Source: Sva-07 sp963698565 (lineage in GTDB: Bacteria > Actinomycetota > Acidimicrobiia > Acidimicrobiales > Ilumatobacteraceae). Taken from it: a DNA stretch of 64,000 nt. Where the stretch lies: the NCBI GenBank assembly GCA_963698565.1, contig CAVORH010000039.1, positions 124,001 through 188,000 of the forward strand, read 5' to 3'. Below, in pieces: positions 41,460 to 51,098 of this stretch. Numbering within the stretch: position 1 is the stretch's first letter; each line of letters begins with the position of its first letter. The notes below the pieces were generated by a model. That model did not search any database. It was not told where the DNA came from and saw only the letters and a program-made list of their open reading frames with translations. Made by a program: the position numbers and the translations under genes.

Positions 41460-42110
41460 CTGCTCGTCGGCGGATGGCAGGTCGCCGGCGGCCGCAGGGT
41501 CGAGGAACAGCCAGGTGTCCGATCGTCGCACCCGGTCGGCGGGGATCGACGGATCGCGCAGCAGCCACCGGGCGACCATCGGAGCCTTCGATGCCCCGAT
41601 GGTCAGCATCAGACGGGAGCGGGCCGCGTTCACGACCGGCGGGGTGAGGGTCATCCGAGGGAACCCGTTGAACTCCCCGATCGCCTCGCACGGGCGCTCG
41701 CTGTCGACGACGCGATGATCCGGTGGCCACGAGGCGGTGTGACCGTCCGACCCCAGGCCGAGGTGGACGACGTCGAAGCGCTCCGGCAGCCCGGCGCCGT
41801 ACCGTCGAGCGCCAGCCGCCAGATCGGCGACGGTCACGGGCATCAGCCGCACCTGACCGGGCAGCGGCACCAACTGCACGGCGTTGCGGGCCGGGTCCCC
41901 GTCGGGGGCGACCCGTTCGTCGACCTGCCAGATCGTGAGGCGATCCCACGGCACGTCGTGGTCGAGCAACGCCCGGAACATCGGCGCAGCGGTGCTCCCC
42001 CCGCTCACGGCGACCAGCGCCTCGCCGCGACGGCGAGCAGCATCACGGATCCGGCGGGCCAGCCACGCTCCCGCGGCCGCCGCGGGATCCTCGCTCACTC
42101 GGATCTCCAC
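41457..42110 (-). CDS. pgl: 6-Phosphogluconolactonase
   Basis: This 217-residue (from GTG 42110) hydrolase opens 6-phosphogluconolactone in the pentose phosphate pathway. VAVSGGSTAAPMFRALL is the phosphate loop, WQVDERVAPDGDPARN the second block, and GLGSDGHTASWPPD the catalytic signature with its His. GTG 42110 has a TACGGT hexamer 7 bases upstream. GTG 42140 would add ten residues (VSDTSRTVGG) and remains possible. Its partner gene pgi follows; zwf and gnd are not in the window. Confidence 0.85.
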   Translation of the reverse strand: MEIRVSEDPAAAAGAWLARRIRDAARRRGEALVAVSGGSTAAPMFRALLDHDVPWDRLTIWQVDERVAPDGDPARNAVQLVPLPGQVRLMPVTVADLAAGARRYGAGLPERFDVVHLGLGSDGHTASWPPDHRVVDSERPCEAIGEFNGFPRMTLTPPVVNAARSRLMLTIGASKAPMVARWLLRDPSIPADRVRRSDTWLFLDPAAAGDLPSADEQ

Positions 42111-42117
42111 CCCGCCC

Positions 42118-42123
42118 ACCGTA
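42118..42123 (-). promoter_or_regulatory. -10 element (TACGGT) for pgl
   Basis: On the minus strand TACGGT ends 7 bases before the GTG at 42110. Confidence 0.35.
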
Positions 42124-42167
42124 CGAGATGTGTCGGACACATCGTGTACATCGACCGGCGGGCCGGG

Positions 42168-43805
<1,638 letters not shown>

Positions 43806-43838
43806 CGAACCACTTTCCGCAGAGTCGTCGCTGCTCCG

Positions 43839-43844
43839 TACCCT
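43839..43844 (+). promoter_or_regulatory. -10 element (TACCCT) for rarD
   Basis: TACCCT ends 8 bases before the ATG at 43853. Confidence 0.4.
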
Positions 43845-43852
43845 ACGGAGCG

Positions 43853-44809
43853 ATGCCCGACGACTCCGGATCGAACGCCGTCCAGGTGGACGCACCACCA
43901 CTGCCCGGCGAGCGCACGGTGGCGCAGGGCGTCCGGCTGGCCGTCGCCGCCTACATGCTGTGGGGCTTTCTCACGATCTACTGGAAACAGCTCAGCGCAT
44001 TCGACGCGTTCGAGCTGATCGCATGGCGGACGGTGTGTGCGGCGGTGGTGATGGCGCTCGTCGTCACGGCGCGTCGGACCTGGCCGACGGTGATCGGCGC
44101 ACTCCGAGATCCCGGGGTCGCACGGCGGCTCGTGCTCGCCTCGCTGCTGCTCACCGTCAACTGGAGCAGCTACGTGTGGGCGGTGACCAACGACCGGGTG
44201 ATCGAGACGGCGCTCGGCTACTTCATCGCCCCGCTCGCCACGATGGCGATCGGTGTGTTCGTGCTGAAGGAGCGGCCGACGACGGCCCAACGCTTCGCGT
44301 TCGGATGCGCCGCGGTGGCCGTGGTGATCCTCACGGTGTCGTACGGGCGCCCCCCGTGGATCGCGCTCCTGATCGCCGCGTCGTGGAGCTTCTACGGCCT
44401 CACCACGCGACGGGTCCCGCTCGGCGCGGTCGACAGCCTCGCCGGCGAGACGTTCGTCCTGTTCGTGCCGGCGGTGGCGGCGGTCGTGTGGTTCTCGACG
44501 AACGCCGACAGTGTCGCCGCCACCGCCGATCCGACCGACTGGCTGCTGGTCCTCGGCACCGGAGCGATCACGGCGGTGCCGCTGATGCTGTTCGCCGGCG
44601 CCGCGAAGTCGGTGCCGTTCACGTTGCTCGGCCCGTTGAACCTCCTGGTGCCGGTGATCAACTTCGCGCTGGGCTGGCTGGTGTACGACGAACCGATGCC
44701 GGCCGACCGGCTGGTCGGCTTCGCCTTCGTGTGGGTGGCCCTCGGCGTGGTGATGTGGGATCGCGTCTCGAGCCACCGCCGCCTCACCGCTGCGACCCCG
44801 CTCGCCTGA
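43853..44809 (+). CDS. rarD: EamA/DMT-family transporter, RarD-like
   Basis: This 318-residue inner-membrane protein has about ten hydrophobic helices. The N-terminal AAYMLWGFLTIYWKQLS and FELIAWRTVCAAVVMALVV are typical of RarD. NWSSYVWAVTNDRVIETALGYFIAPL is the conserved mid-region (quoted in part), and FTLLGPLNLLVPVINFALGWLVYDEPM closes the second repeat. RarD proteins are proposed drug/metabolite exporters; the substrate is unknown. The first 24 residues are soluble and polar. Start ATG 43853 has a -10 hexamer 8 bases before it, divergent from the mutase gene by 47 bases. Confidence 0.85.
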   Translation: MPDDSGSNAVQVDAPPLPGERTVAQGVRLAVAAYMLWGFLTIYWKQLSAFDAFELIAWRTVCAAVVMALVVTARRTWPTVIGALRDPGVARRLVLASLLLTVNWSSYVWAVTNDRVIETALGYFIAPLATMAIGVFVLKERPTTAQRFAFGCAAVAVVILTVSYGRPPWIALLIAASWSFYGLTTRRVPLGAVDSLAGETFVLFVPAVAAVVWFSTNADSVAATADPTDWLLVLGTGAITAVPLMLFAGAAKSVPFTLLGPLNLLVPVINFALGWLVYDEPMPADRLVGFAFVWVALGVVMWDRVSSHRRLTAATPLA

Positions 44810-44811
44810 GC

Positions 44812-44817
44812 TACGTT
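44812..44817 (+). promoter_or_regulatory. -10 element (TACGTT) for small lipoprotein gene
   Basis: TACGTT ends 8 bases before the ATG at 44826. Confidence 0.4.
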
Positions 44818-44825
44818 CGCGACCC

Positions 44826-45134
44826 ATGGCCCCTCGCGCGCTCGCACTGATCGCCGTCCCTGCGACGTGTGCCGTCGCACTGTCGGGGTGTTTCACCACC
44901 GCGGCGGACTTCCGCGAGGAAGCCGAGCAGTTCATCGTGGAGGATCCCGGCGTCGCCGATGGCCTCGGCGTCGCCGTCTCGTCGGCGACGTGCGACGAAC
45001 CACCGAACCAGGATGTCGGCACGGTGTTCTCGTGCAGGGCGATCGACGCCAACGGCGAGGAATGGGGCTTCGAGGTGACGATCGCCGACTCCAACAGCAT
45101 CGAACTCACCGTGTCGGAGCGACCCCAACCGTAG
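44826..45134 (+). CDS. Small predicted lipoprotein (DUF4333-like)
   Basis: This 102-residue exported protein has a hydrophobic signal (MAPRALALIAVPATCAVALSGC) ending in lipobox ALSGC with Cys22. The mature part contains VAVSSATCDEPPNQDVGTVFSC and FEVTIADSNSIELTV, one Cys pair and a beta-hairpin pattern as in DUF4333 domains of actinobacterial lipoproteins. It starts 16 bases after rarD with its own -10 hexamer. No function is known for the family. Confidence 0.72.
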   Translation: MAPRALALIAVPATCAVALSGCFTTAADFREEAEQFIVEDPGVADGLGVAVSSATCDEPPNQDVGTVFSCRAIDANGEEWGFEVTIADSNSIELTVSERPQP

Positions 45135-45240
45135 GCCGCCTCCCTCGGTGCGCTCGCCAGGTGGTCGCCCGCGACGTGTCACGATGGTGCCGGCCGATCG
45201 ACCGATCGCCACCCATGCGGTACTCGATGAAGGGACAGAC

Positions 45241-45705
45241 ATGCACAGGAGACTGATGATCGGCATCGGCGTGGTGGGCCTTGCGCTCGCCGGCTGCGGC
45301 AGCGATGGCGACAGCGGAGGCGGCGGACCGCAGGCCGCGGCCGCAGCCGCCACGATCCAGTCGGCGTCGGAGGCGGGACTGACACTCGACGAGGGGTGCG
45401 TGAACGACCTCGCTGCGCAGCTGAGCGACGCCGACGCCGAAGCGATCGCCGCGGACGGTGACGCCGAGATCAGCGCCGAGGGCCAGGCGCTCGGCGCCGA
45501 GCTCCTGGGCTGCGCCGATGCCGATGCACTCGTCGACGTGTTCATCGCAGGCATGAACGAGTCCGGCCAGCCGGTCGACGAGGACTGCGCCCGTGACAAG
45601 CTCGAGGGCGTCGACATCCCCGACCTCGTGGCGGCCACACAGGGCGGCGACATGCCGTCGGACCTGGTCGCGGCGCTCGTCGAGTGCGTCGACATCGGCG
45701 GCTGA
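45241..45705 (+). CDS. Small predicted lipoprotein, function unknown
   Basis: This 154-residue protein has a short signal (MHRRLMIGIGVVGLALAGC) with lipobox ALAGC (Cys19), a Gly/Ser/Asp linker and an Ala/Asp/Glu-rich helical mature part. Four cysteines recur in similar contexts (LTLDEGCVNDLA, LLGCADADAL, VDEDCARDKL, ALVECVDIGG), so two disulphides and an internal duplication are possible. The ATG at 45241 has GAAGGGA just upstream. It converges on the liv substrate-binding gene across a very strong hairpin. Confidence 0.72.
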   Translation: MHRRLMIGIGVVGLALAGCGSDGDSGGGGPQAAAAAATIQSASEAGLTLDEGCVNDLAAQLSDADAEAIAADGDAEISAEGQALGAELLGCADADALVDVFIAGMNESGQPVDEDCARDKLEGVDIPDLVAATQGGDMPSDLVAALVECVDIGG

Positions 45706-45730
45706 ACGGCCGCCGACCGAGAACGACGAA

Positions 45731-45773
45731 ACGCCCGTTACGCCAGGGGTCTGACCCCTGGCGTAACGGGCGT
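45731..45773. terminator. Very strong bidirectional hairpin, ggggtcTGacccc family copy 3
   Basis: Perfect 21-bp arms (45731-45751 and 45753-45773) carry an ACGCCCGTTACGCCA outer part and a GGGGTC/GACCCC core. It sits between convergent genes. Confidence 0.7.
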
Positions 45774-45788
45774 TGTCAGTTCAGCGGA

Positions 45789-47243
45789 TCAGGGCGTGTA
45801 GGTGCCCAGCGAGCCGTTGTAGTCGACCGCGTCACCGGCGACCACGAACGCCTTGGCGGTGTCGTCCCAGCGCACGAGCTGCGTCGCCTCGGGATAGAAG
45901 GCGTCCTCGGCGTTCATCGAGGCGGTGATGCCGTCGATCAGGAGGCCCGGCACGTAGTCGATGTTCCGGGCAGCATTGATGATCCCGGCTCGGCTGAGGT
46001 CACCGGCTGCGAGCGCCTGCTGGGCGGCGTAGACCGCCAGCTCCATCGACAGCCAGCCAGCCAGCACGGACGTGTCGGCCGGGTTGGCATCGGGTGCGTA
46101 GGTCGCCATCGCGTCGAGGTAGGTCTGCACCGCCTCGTCGTCGGCGAACTGCTCGTCGCTGACGAACTTGACGTTGCTGGAGGTGTAGACGCCGTCGCTG
46201 CCACCGTTCTCGACGAGCGTGTCGAAGAACAGCGGGTTGGCAGCGGTCGCCGTCATGTAGACCAGCGGGTCGAAGTCGGGATTCGCCGCCTTGGCGTTGC
46301 CGAGTTCGGTCATGAACGCACTGGACTGCCCGCCGAGGCCGACCGCCAGGATCGCGTCAGGGTTCGCCTGCACGAGGTTGGTCATCTGACCACTCGGTGC
46401 ACCGGAGTCGGCCGGGTCGATGACCTCTTCGGCGACGATCTCGATGCCGTTCTCCGCAGCGATCTCCTTGAAGTTGTCGGCGTAGGACTGGCCGAACTCG
46501 TTGTTCACGTAGAACAACGCGGTCGTGGCGCCGTCGCCGGCCTCCTGCGAGACGAAATCGGCCCACACGCGCGATTCGATCGCGTACGGCACGAGCAGAC
46601 CGGTGGTCCACGGGTACTCGTCGATGTTGCCCCAGTCGGAGGCGCCGGTCGATGCCCACAGCTGCGGGACACACAGCGCGTTCACATCGGCCTGGATGGC
46701 CAGGTTGCTCCCGGAGCCGATGATGCCCGACAACAGGTCGACCTCATCGTCGAAGATCAGCCCGTCGACGTTGGTCTTCGTGAGGTCGGGGGTGTACTGG
46801 TCGTCGGTGATCACCAGTTCGACGGGCTCACCGTTCAGGCCACCATTGGTGTCGTTGTACCAATCGATGTAGCTCTGCTGGCCGTCACCGAACGGTGCGA
46901 ACAGCACGGCGGGACCGCCGGACAGCGGGATCGAGGTCCCGATCTTGAGCGCACCCTCGATCGGAGCGTTTGCAGCCTCCGGGTCGTCACAGTTCTCGGT
47001 GTCGACGACGAACTCGGCACCGGACGAGCCTCCGCCGTCCGTGGCGTCCGGGGCGTCGGTCGAGCCGGGAGCGTCGGTCGACTCCGGTGCGTCGGTCGAC
47101 TCCGGCGCGTCGGTCGACTCCGTGGCGTCGGTGCCGGCCGGCGCATCGGTGCCGCTGGACGAGCTGTCGTCGTCACTGCCGCACGCGGCGAGTACGAGTG
47201 CTCCCGCCGCGGCGAGTGCAAAGATCTTCTTGGTTCTGACCAT
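45789..47243 (-). CDS. livJ: Branched-chain amino acid-type ABC transporter substrate-binding lipoprotein
   Basis: This 484-residue type I periplasmic-binding fold has an N-terminal signal with lipobox LAAC (Cys21). A Ser/Thr/Asp/Ala/Pro linker of six-residue repeats follows (about 30-66). The ligand domain has ALKIGTSIPLSGGPAVLFAPF, DWYNDTNGGLNGEPVELVITDDQY and the FVSQEAGDGATTALFYVNNEFGQ segment. FMTELGNAKAANPDFDPLVYM and YAAQQALAAGDLSRAGI follow, as in LivJ-like proteins. The ligand could be an amino acid, urea or amide. It is last of the liv cluster, 46 bases after livM, with its own GGGGGAAC ribosome site. Confidence 0.87.
   Translation of the reverse strand: MVRTKKIFALAAAGALVLAACGSDDDSSSSGTDAPAGTDATESTDAPESTDAPESTDAPGSTDAPDATDGGGSSGAEFVVDTENCDDPEAANAPIEGALKIGTSIPLSGGPAVLFAPFGDGQQSYIDWYNDTNGGLNGEPVELVITDDQYTPDLTKTNVDGLIFDDEVDLLSGIIGSGSNLAIQADVNALCVPQLWASTGASDWGNIDEYPWTTGLLVPYAIESRVWADFVSQEAGDGATTALFYVNNEFGQSYADNFKEIAAENGIEIVAEEVIDPADSGAPSGQMTNLVQANPDAILAVGLGGQSSAFMTELGNAKAANPDFDPLVYMTATAANPLFFDTLVENGGSDGVYTSSNVKFVSDEQFADDEAVQTYLDAMATYAPDANPADTSVLAGWLSMELAVYAAQQALAAGDLSRAGIINAARNIDYVPGLLIDGITASMNAEDAFYPEATQLVRWDDTAKAFVVAGDAVDYNGSLGTYTP
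47053..47124. repeat. Four 18-bp tandem repeats in the livJ linker
   Basis: The unit GCGTCGGTCGACTCCGGT repeats at 47053 (diverged), 47071, 47089 and 47107, encoding the six-residue STDAPE-type spacer. Confidence 0.7.
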
Positions 47244-47289
47244 GATCAGAGTTCCCCCTCTGGTTGGTAGTTCTGTGATTGGGTGTTCG

Positions 47290-48528
47290 TCACGTTGCCA
47301 TTCCGGGCGGGTCCTCGTCGGCCAGTCCGGGCGGTTCAGCACGATCGATGCTAGTCGCCGCCTGGTCTGCGCCCATAGCTCCCGATTCTCCGAGCACCTT
47401 CGCCGACGGCACGCCACCCGCGCCGAGTGGCACACGCGGCACGACGAGCACCGCTTTCGAGCGCCACATCCGCATCGTGCCGACGGCACCGAACGGGACG
47501 AAGCGGGCGAAGAGGATCAGCAGCACACCGAACGTGACACCACCCAAGCCGTCGATCTTGGTGCCCTCGCCGACGAACCAACCGAGGAAGATGCTGCCCG
47601 ACGGATCCTCGCCGACGCTGCGAGCGAAGTCGTTGACGAACACGTAGAACATGGCGCCGACGAACGGACCCCAGTTCTGTGCGGCGCCACCGACCACCAT
47701 CGCCACCAGGAACGTCACCGATCCGAACAGCCCGAAGATGGGGACATCAGCTTCGACGAGCGTGAGCTTGAGCGCATACAGCGAGCCGGCGACCCCGGCG
47801 ATCGCTCCTGACAAGCCGAACACGACGGTCTTGATCGAGAACAGGTTCACGCCCATGACGGCCGCCGCGGTCTCGTTGTCGCGCACGGCGACCATGGCCC
47901 GCCCGACCCGGCTGCGGATCAGTCCGGCCGAGAGGATCGAGACGACGATCAGGATGCCCAGCGACAACCAGAAGAACCACGTGACGAGATCGGCGCGGCC
48001 CTCGAGGCCCGTCCAGCTCGGAGGCAGGTAGCTGAACCCCTTGATCCCGGTCGCGCCACCCGTGACGCCGGCGACCTCGTCGTACTTGAAGAACGCACGG
48101 ACGGCCTCGGTGAACACGAGCGTGACGAGCGCGAGGTAGATGCCTTTCAGGCGCAAGGCCGGCACGCCGACCACCATGCCGATCAGGAAGCAGACGACCG
48201 CAGCAGCGAGCATCGTCCAGCCCGGCGTCCAGATGTTGTCGGTGATGAACGGGGTCCAGATCTTCCCGGTGACGAGCATGGCCGAGACGAAGGCGCCCAT
48301 CGCGAAGAACGCCGCTTGGCCCAGCGACAGCTGGCCCGTGTACCCGGTGATCAGATTCAAGCCCGTCACGGCGATCGCAATGATCAGTGCGTCGGCGAGC
48401 AGGCCGAGGCCCGAACGACTCCACTCCGTCACGGCGCGGTACATGAACAGCCCGACACCACCGAACAGCACGGCCCGACCGAGCCAGTTCTGCCAGCTCC
48501 CCTTCGCAACACGGATCGGGAGGTCCAT
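47290..48528 (-). CDS. livM: Branched-chain amino acid-type ABC permease LivM
   Basis: This 412-residue integral membrane permease has about eight to ten helices. AIAVTGLNLITGYTGQLSLGQAAFFAMGAFVSA (in part) is the LivM signature loop. GVPALRLKGIYLALVTL and RDNETAAAVMGVNLFSIKTVVFGLSG hold the EAA-like coupling region. A C-terminal soluble tail of about 50 residues (LGAGGVPSAKVLGES ... RAEPPGLADEDPPG) follows the last helix. Its ATG overlaps the livH stop by one base (TGATG). It works with LivH, LivG, LivF and the binding protein. Confidence 0.88.
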   Translation of the reverse strand: MDLPIRVAKGSWQNWLGRAVLFGGVGLFMYRAVTEWSRSGLGLLADALIIAIAVTGLNLITGYTGQLSLGQAAFFAMGAFVSAMLVTGKIWTPFITDNIWTPGWTMLAAAVVCFLIGMVVGVPALRLKGIYLALVTLVFTEAVRAFFKYDEVAGVTGGATGIKGFSYLPPSWTGLEGRADLVTWFFWLSLGILIVVSILSAGLIRSRVGRAMVAVRDNETAAAVMGVNLFSIKTVVFGLSGAIAGVAGSLYALKLTLVEADVPIFGLFGSVTFLVAMVVGGAAQNWGPFVGAMFYVFVNDFARSVGEDPSGSIFLGWFVGEGTKIDGLGGVTFGVLLILFARFVPFGAVGTMRMWRSKAVLVVPRVPLGAGGVPSAKVLGESGAMGADQAATSIDRAEPPGLADEDPPGMAT

Positions 48529-49418
48529 CACACGCGCTCCACTCTCTCGGAACCGAACAGACCCGACGGCCGCAAGAGCAGCACCCCGAGCAGGATCACC
48601 AGCATCACCGGCATCAGCATGTCGGCGCCGAGGAAGTCGACGTAGCCGACGATCACGGCCTCGACGACCCCGATCAGCAGGCCGCCGACCACCGCCCCGA
48701 CCGGCGAATCGAGCCCGCCGAGCACGGCCGCAACCGAAGCGATCAGGAACGGGCTGAGCATCAGGGAACCGCTGAGGCCGGCGGACGGCGCCAGCATCGC
48801 CGCGGCCAGCACACCGATTGCACCGGCGAGACCCCAGCCCAGGACGAGCACCGAGCCGACGCGGATGCCGACGAGGTTCGACGACTCCTGGTTGTTGGCC
48901 ACCGCTCGCATGCCGAGGCCGATCTTGGTCTTGGCGAAGAGCAGCCACAGCAGGAACAGCACCACGACCAGCACGCCGATCACGCCGAGACGTGCGATCC
49001 GCACCGGTGCGCCGAGGATCGTCACGAAGTCGTCGGCATCGTCGGGGAACACGCTCGGCAGGCTCCGGGCATCGACGCCCCAGATCATCGCCACGGCCTG
49101 GTTGACGGCGAGGAACACGCCGATCAGGGCGACGATCACGGCGCCCGGATTCCGGTGCTCGATCGGCCGGACGACGATCCGCTCGACCCCGGCCGACACC
49201 GCGAAGCCGAGCACCATCGCGAAGCCGATCGACAGCCAGACCGGCAAGCCGGACAAGGTGAGCGTCGACACGAAGAACGCTCCCATCGTGCCGATCTCGC
49301 CCTGCGCGAAGTTGAGCTGGCCCGTCGAACGGAACACCACCACCAACGCGAGCGCGAGCAGCGCGTAGATCGAGCCGTCGGCGAGGCCGTTGACCATTCG
49401 TTCGATGAACAGCGACAT
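48528..49418 (-). CDS. livH: Branched-chain amino acid-type ABC permease LivH
   Basis: This 296-residue permease has MVNGLADGSIYALLALALVVVF and STGQLNFAQGEIGTMGAF as typical LivH N-terminal helices. GMRAVANNQESSNLVGIRVGSVLVLGW is the ATPase-contacting loop and GGLDSPVGAVVGGLLIGVVEA the final pair. Stop/start overlaps by one base exist on both sides (TGATG with livF before it and livM after it), showing tight translational coupling. Confidence 0.9.
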   Translation of the reverse strand: MSLFIERMVNGLADGSIYALLALALVVVFRSTGQLNFAQGEIGTMGAFFVSTLTLSGLPVWLSIGFAMVLGFAVSAGVERIVVRPIEHRNPGAVIVALIGVFLAVNQAVAMIWGVDARSLPSVFPDDADDFVTILGAPVRIARLGVIGVLVVVLFLLWLLFAKTKIGLGMRAVANNQESSNLVGIRVGSVLVLGWGLAGAIGVLAAAMLAPSAGLSGSLMLSPFLIASVAAVLGGLDSPVGAVVGGLLIGVVEAVIVGYVDFLGADMLMPVMLVILLGVLLLRPSGLFGSERVERV

Positions 49419-50137
49419 CAGTTGACCACCCCGAGGTAGGCCTCTTTGATCGTGTCGTCGGCGAGCAGTTCGTCGCCGGTACCCGTGGCGACGATCGTGC
49501 CGGTCTCCAGCACGTACGCCCGGTCGGCGAGCGCCAGCGACATGCCGGCGTTCTGCTCGACGACCAGCAACGACATGCCGTGCTCGTCCCGCAGCGTGCC
49601 GAGCACCTTGAACAGCTCCTTGGTGATCAACGGCGCCAGACCGAGGCTCGGTTCGTCGCACAGCAAGAGCTTCGGGCGGCTCATCATCGCCCGAGCGACG
49701 GCGAGCATCTGCTGCTCGCCACCCGACAGCGACCCCGCCTTCTGGTCGCGCCGCTCGGAGAGACGCGGGAACACGTCGAACCACCGATCGAGGTCCTCCT
49801 CGACCGATCCCTTCACCGTGTAACCGCCGGCGAGCAGGTTGTCCTCCACCGTCAGGTCGGTGAACGTGCCGCGTCCCTGGGGGACCTGCGACACGCCGGC
49901 ACGGACGATCGCGTCGGGCTTCGACCCGGAGATCTCGGTGCCGGCGAAGTCGACGCTGCCGCGGCGAGGGATCATCCCCGACACCGCTCGCATCGTGGTG
50001 GTCTTGCCCGCCCCGTTGGCGCCGAGGATCACGACGATCTCTCCCTCGCCGACGGTGAAGTCGATGCCGTGCAGGACCTCGACCGGCCCGTAGCCGGCGC
50101 TGAGGCCCGAGACGGTCAGCAGTGCCTCACCGCTCAC
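49418..50137 (-). CDS. livF: ABC transporter ATP-binding protein LivF
   Basis: This 239-residue ATPase has Walker A ILGANGAGKTTTMRA, Q-loop VSQVPQGRGTF, signature SLSGGEQQMLAVARAM and Walker B LLLCDEPSLGLAP. The H-loop region VVEQNAGMSLALADRAYVLETG is diagnostic of LivF. The GTG start overlaps the LivG stop by 4 bases. Confidence 0.92.
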   Translation of the reverse strand: MSGEALLTVSGLSAGYGPVEVLHGIDFTVGEGEIVVILGANGAGKTTTMRAVSGMIPRRGSVDFAGTEISGSKPDAIVRAGVSQVPQGRGTFTDLTVEDNLLAGGYTVKGSVEEDLDRWFDVFPRLSERRDQKAGSLSGGEQQMLAVARAMMSRPKLLLCDEPSLGLAPLITKELFKVLGTLRDEHGMSLLVVEQNAGMSLALADRAYVLETGTIVATGTGDELLADDTIKEAYLGVVN

Positions 50138-50895
50138 GCCGGGGTCCCCAGGTAGGCCTCGATCACCAAGGGGTTGCGCTGGACCTCGCTGGGTAGACCT
50201 TCGGCGATCTTGCGACCGAACTCCATCGCCACCACCCGGTCGGAGATGCCCATCACCATCCCCATGTGGTGCTCGACCAGCAGCACGGTGAGGTCGTACT
50301 CGTCACGCACCCGCCGAATCGTCTCGCCGAGCTCGTCGACCTCGTGGTGGGTCAGGCCGGCGGCCGGCTCGTCGAGCAGCAGCAGTTTGGGGTGCGCGGC
50401 GAGCGCACGAGCGAGTTCGAGCCGCTTCAACGTGCCGAAGGGCAGGCCCGCTGCGGGACGGAAGGCCAGATCGGCGAGGTCGAGCGAGCGCAGGATGCCG
50501 AAGGCGTCGGCGGCGAGGGCACGCTCTTCCTTGGCGGCGCCGATCCGGCTCATCGCCCGGAGGAAGCCGACGTTGCCGCGGTGGTGCGCGCCGGTCATCG
50601 TGTTCTGCAGCAGCGTCATCGTCGGGAACAACGCCAGGTTCTGGAAGGTGCGGGCGATCCCGAGGCCGGCGATCCCGTGCGCGGACACGTTCAGGAGGTC
50701 GTGGCCGTCGAAACGCAGCCGGCCGCGCGTGGGGTCGTAGATGCGGCTGACGACGTTGAACATCGTGGTCTTGCCGGCGCCGTTCGGGCCGATCAGGCCG
50801 AGAATCTGTCCCTCGTCGATGTCGAAGGAGAGCCCGTCGAGGGCGATGATGCCACCGAACGACACCGAGATGTCGTCGACTTCCAAGAGCGCCAC
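50134..50895 (-). CDS. livG: ABC transporter ATP-binding protein LivG
   Basis: This 253-residue ATPase opens with VALLEVDDISVSFGGIIALDGL, Walker A LIGPNGAGKTTMFNVVS and the IARTFQNLALFPTMTLLQN LivG block. LPFGTLKRLELARALAAHP stands in for the signature helix (LPFG in place of LSGG, normal in LivG). Walker B LLLLDEPAAGLTHHE and VEHHMGMVMGISDRVVAME follow. GTG 50895 has GGGGGAGAAC upstream, so this first gene has a normal leader rather than a leaderless start. It begins the five-gene G-F-H-M-J order. Confidence 0.92.
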   Translation of the reverse strand: MALLEVDDISVSFGGIIALDGLSFDIDEGQILGLIGPNGAGKTTMFNVVSRIYDPTRGRLRFDGHDLLNVSAHGIAGLGIARTFQNLALFPTMTLLQNTMTGAHHRGNVGFLRAMSRIGAAKEERALAADAFGILRSLDLADLAFRPAAGLPFGTLKRLELARALAAHPKLLLLDEPAAGLTHHEVDELGETIRRVRDEYDLTVLLVEHHMGMVMGISDRVVAMEFGRKIAEGLPSEVQRNPLVIEAYLGTPA

Positions 50896-51086
50896 GTTGT
50901 GTTCTCCCCCCTCGCGACCGTCATGGCCGATCGTGTCATCCGTCACGTGTGGGCCGCGACCGTAGCAGCGTTGGAGGCACTCGCGAAGTCCGAGCGCGGC
51001 CCGACCTCGTCGAGCGGCTCCACCAGCAGACGTAAGAACCTGGTGAACTCTCGACGTGGCGCCGGATGCCCGCAACGGCACCGCCG

Positions 51087-51092
51087 TAACAT
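51087..51092 (+). promoter_or_regulatory. -10 element (TAACAT) for secreted peptidase
   Basis: TAACAT ends 6 bases before the ATG at 51099. Confidence 0.45.
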
Positions 51093-51098
51093 CGTCAC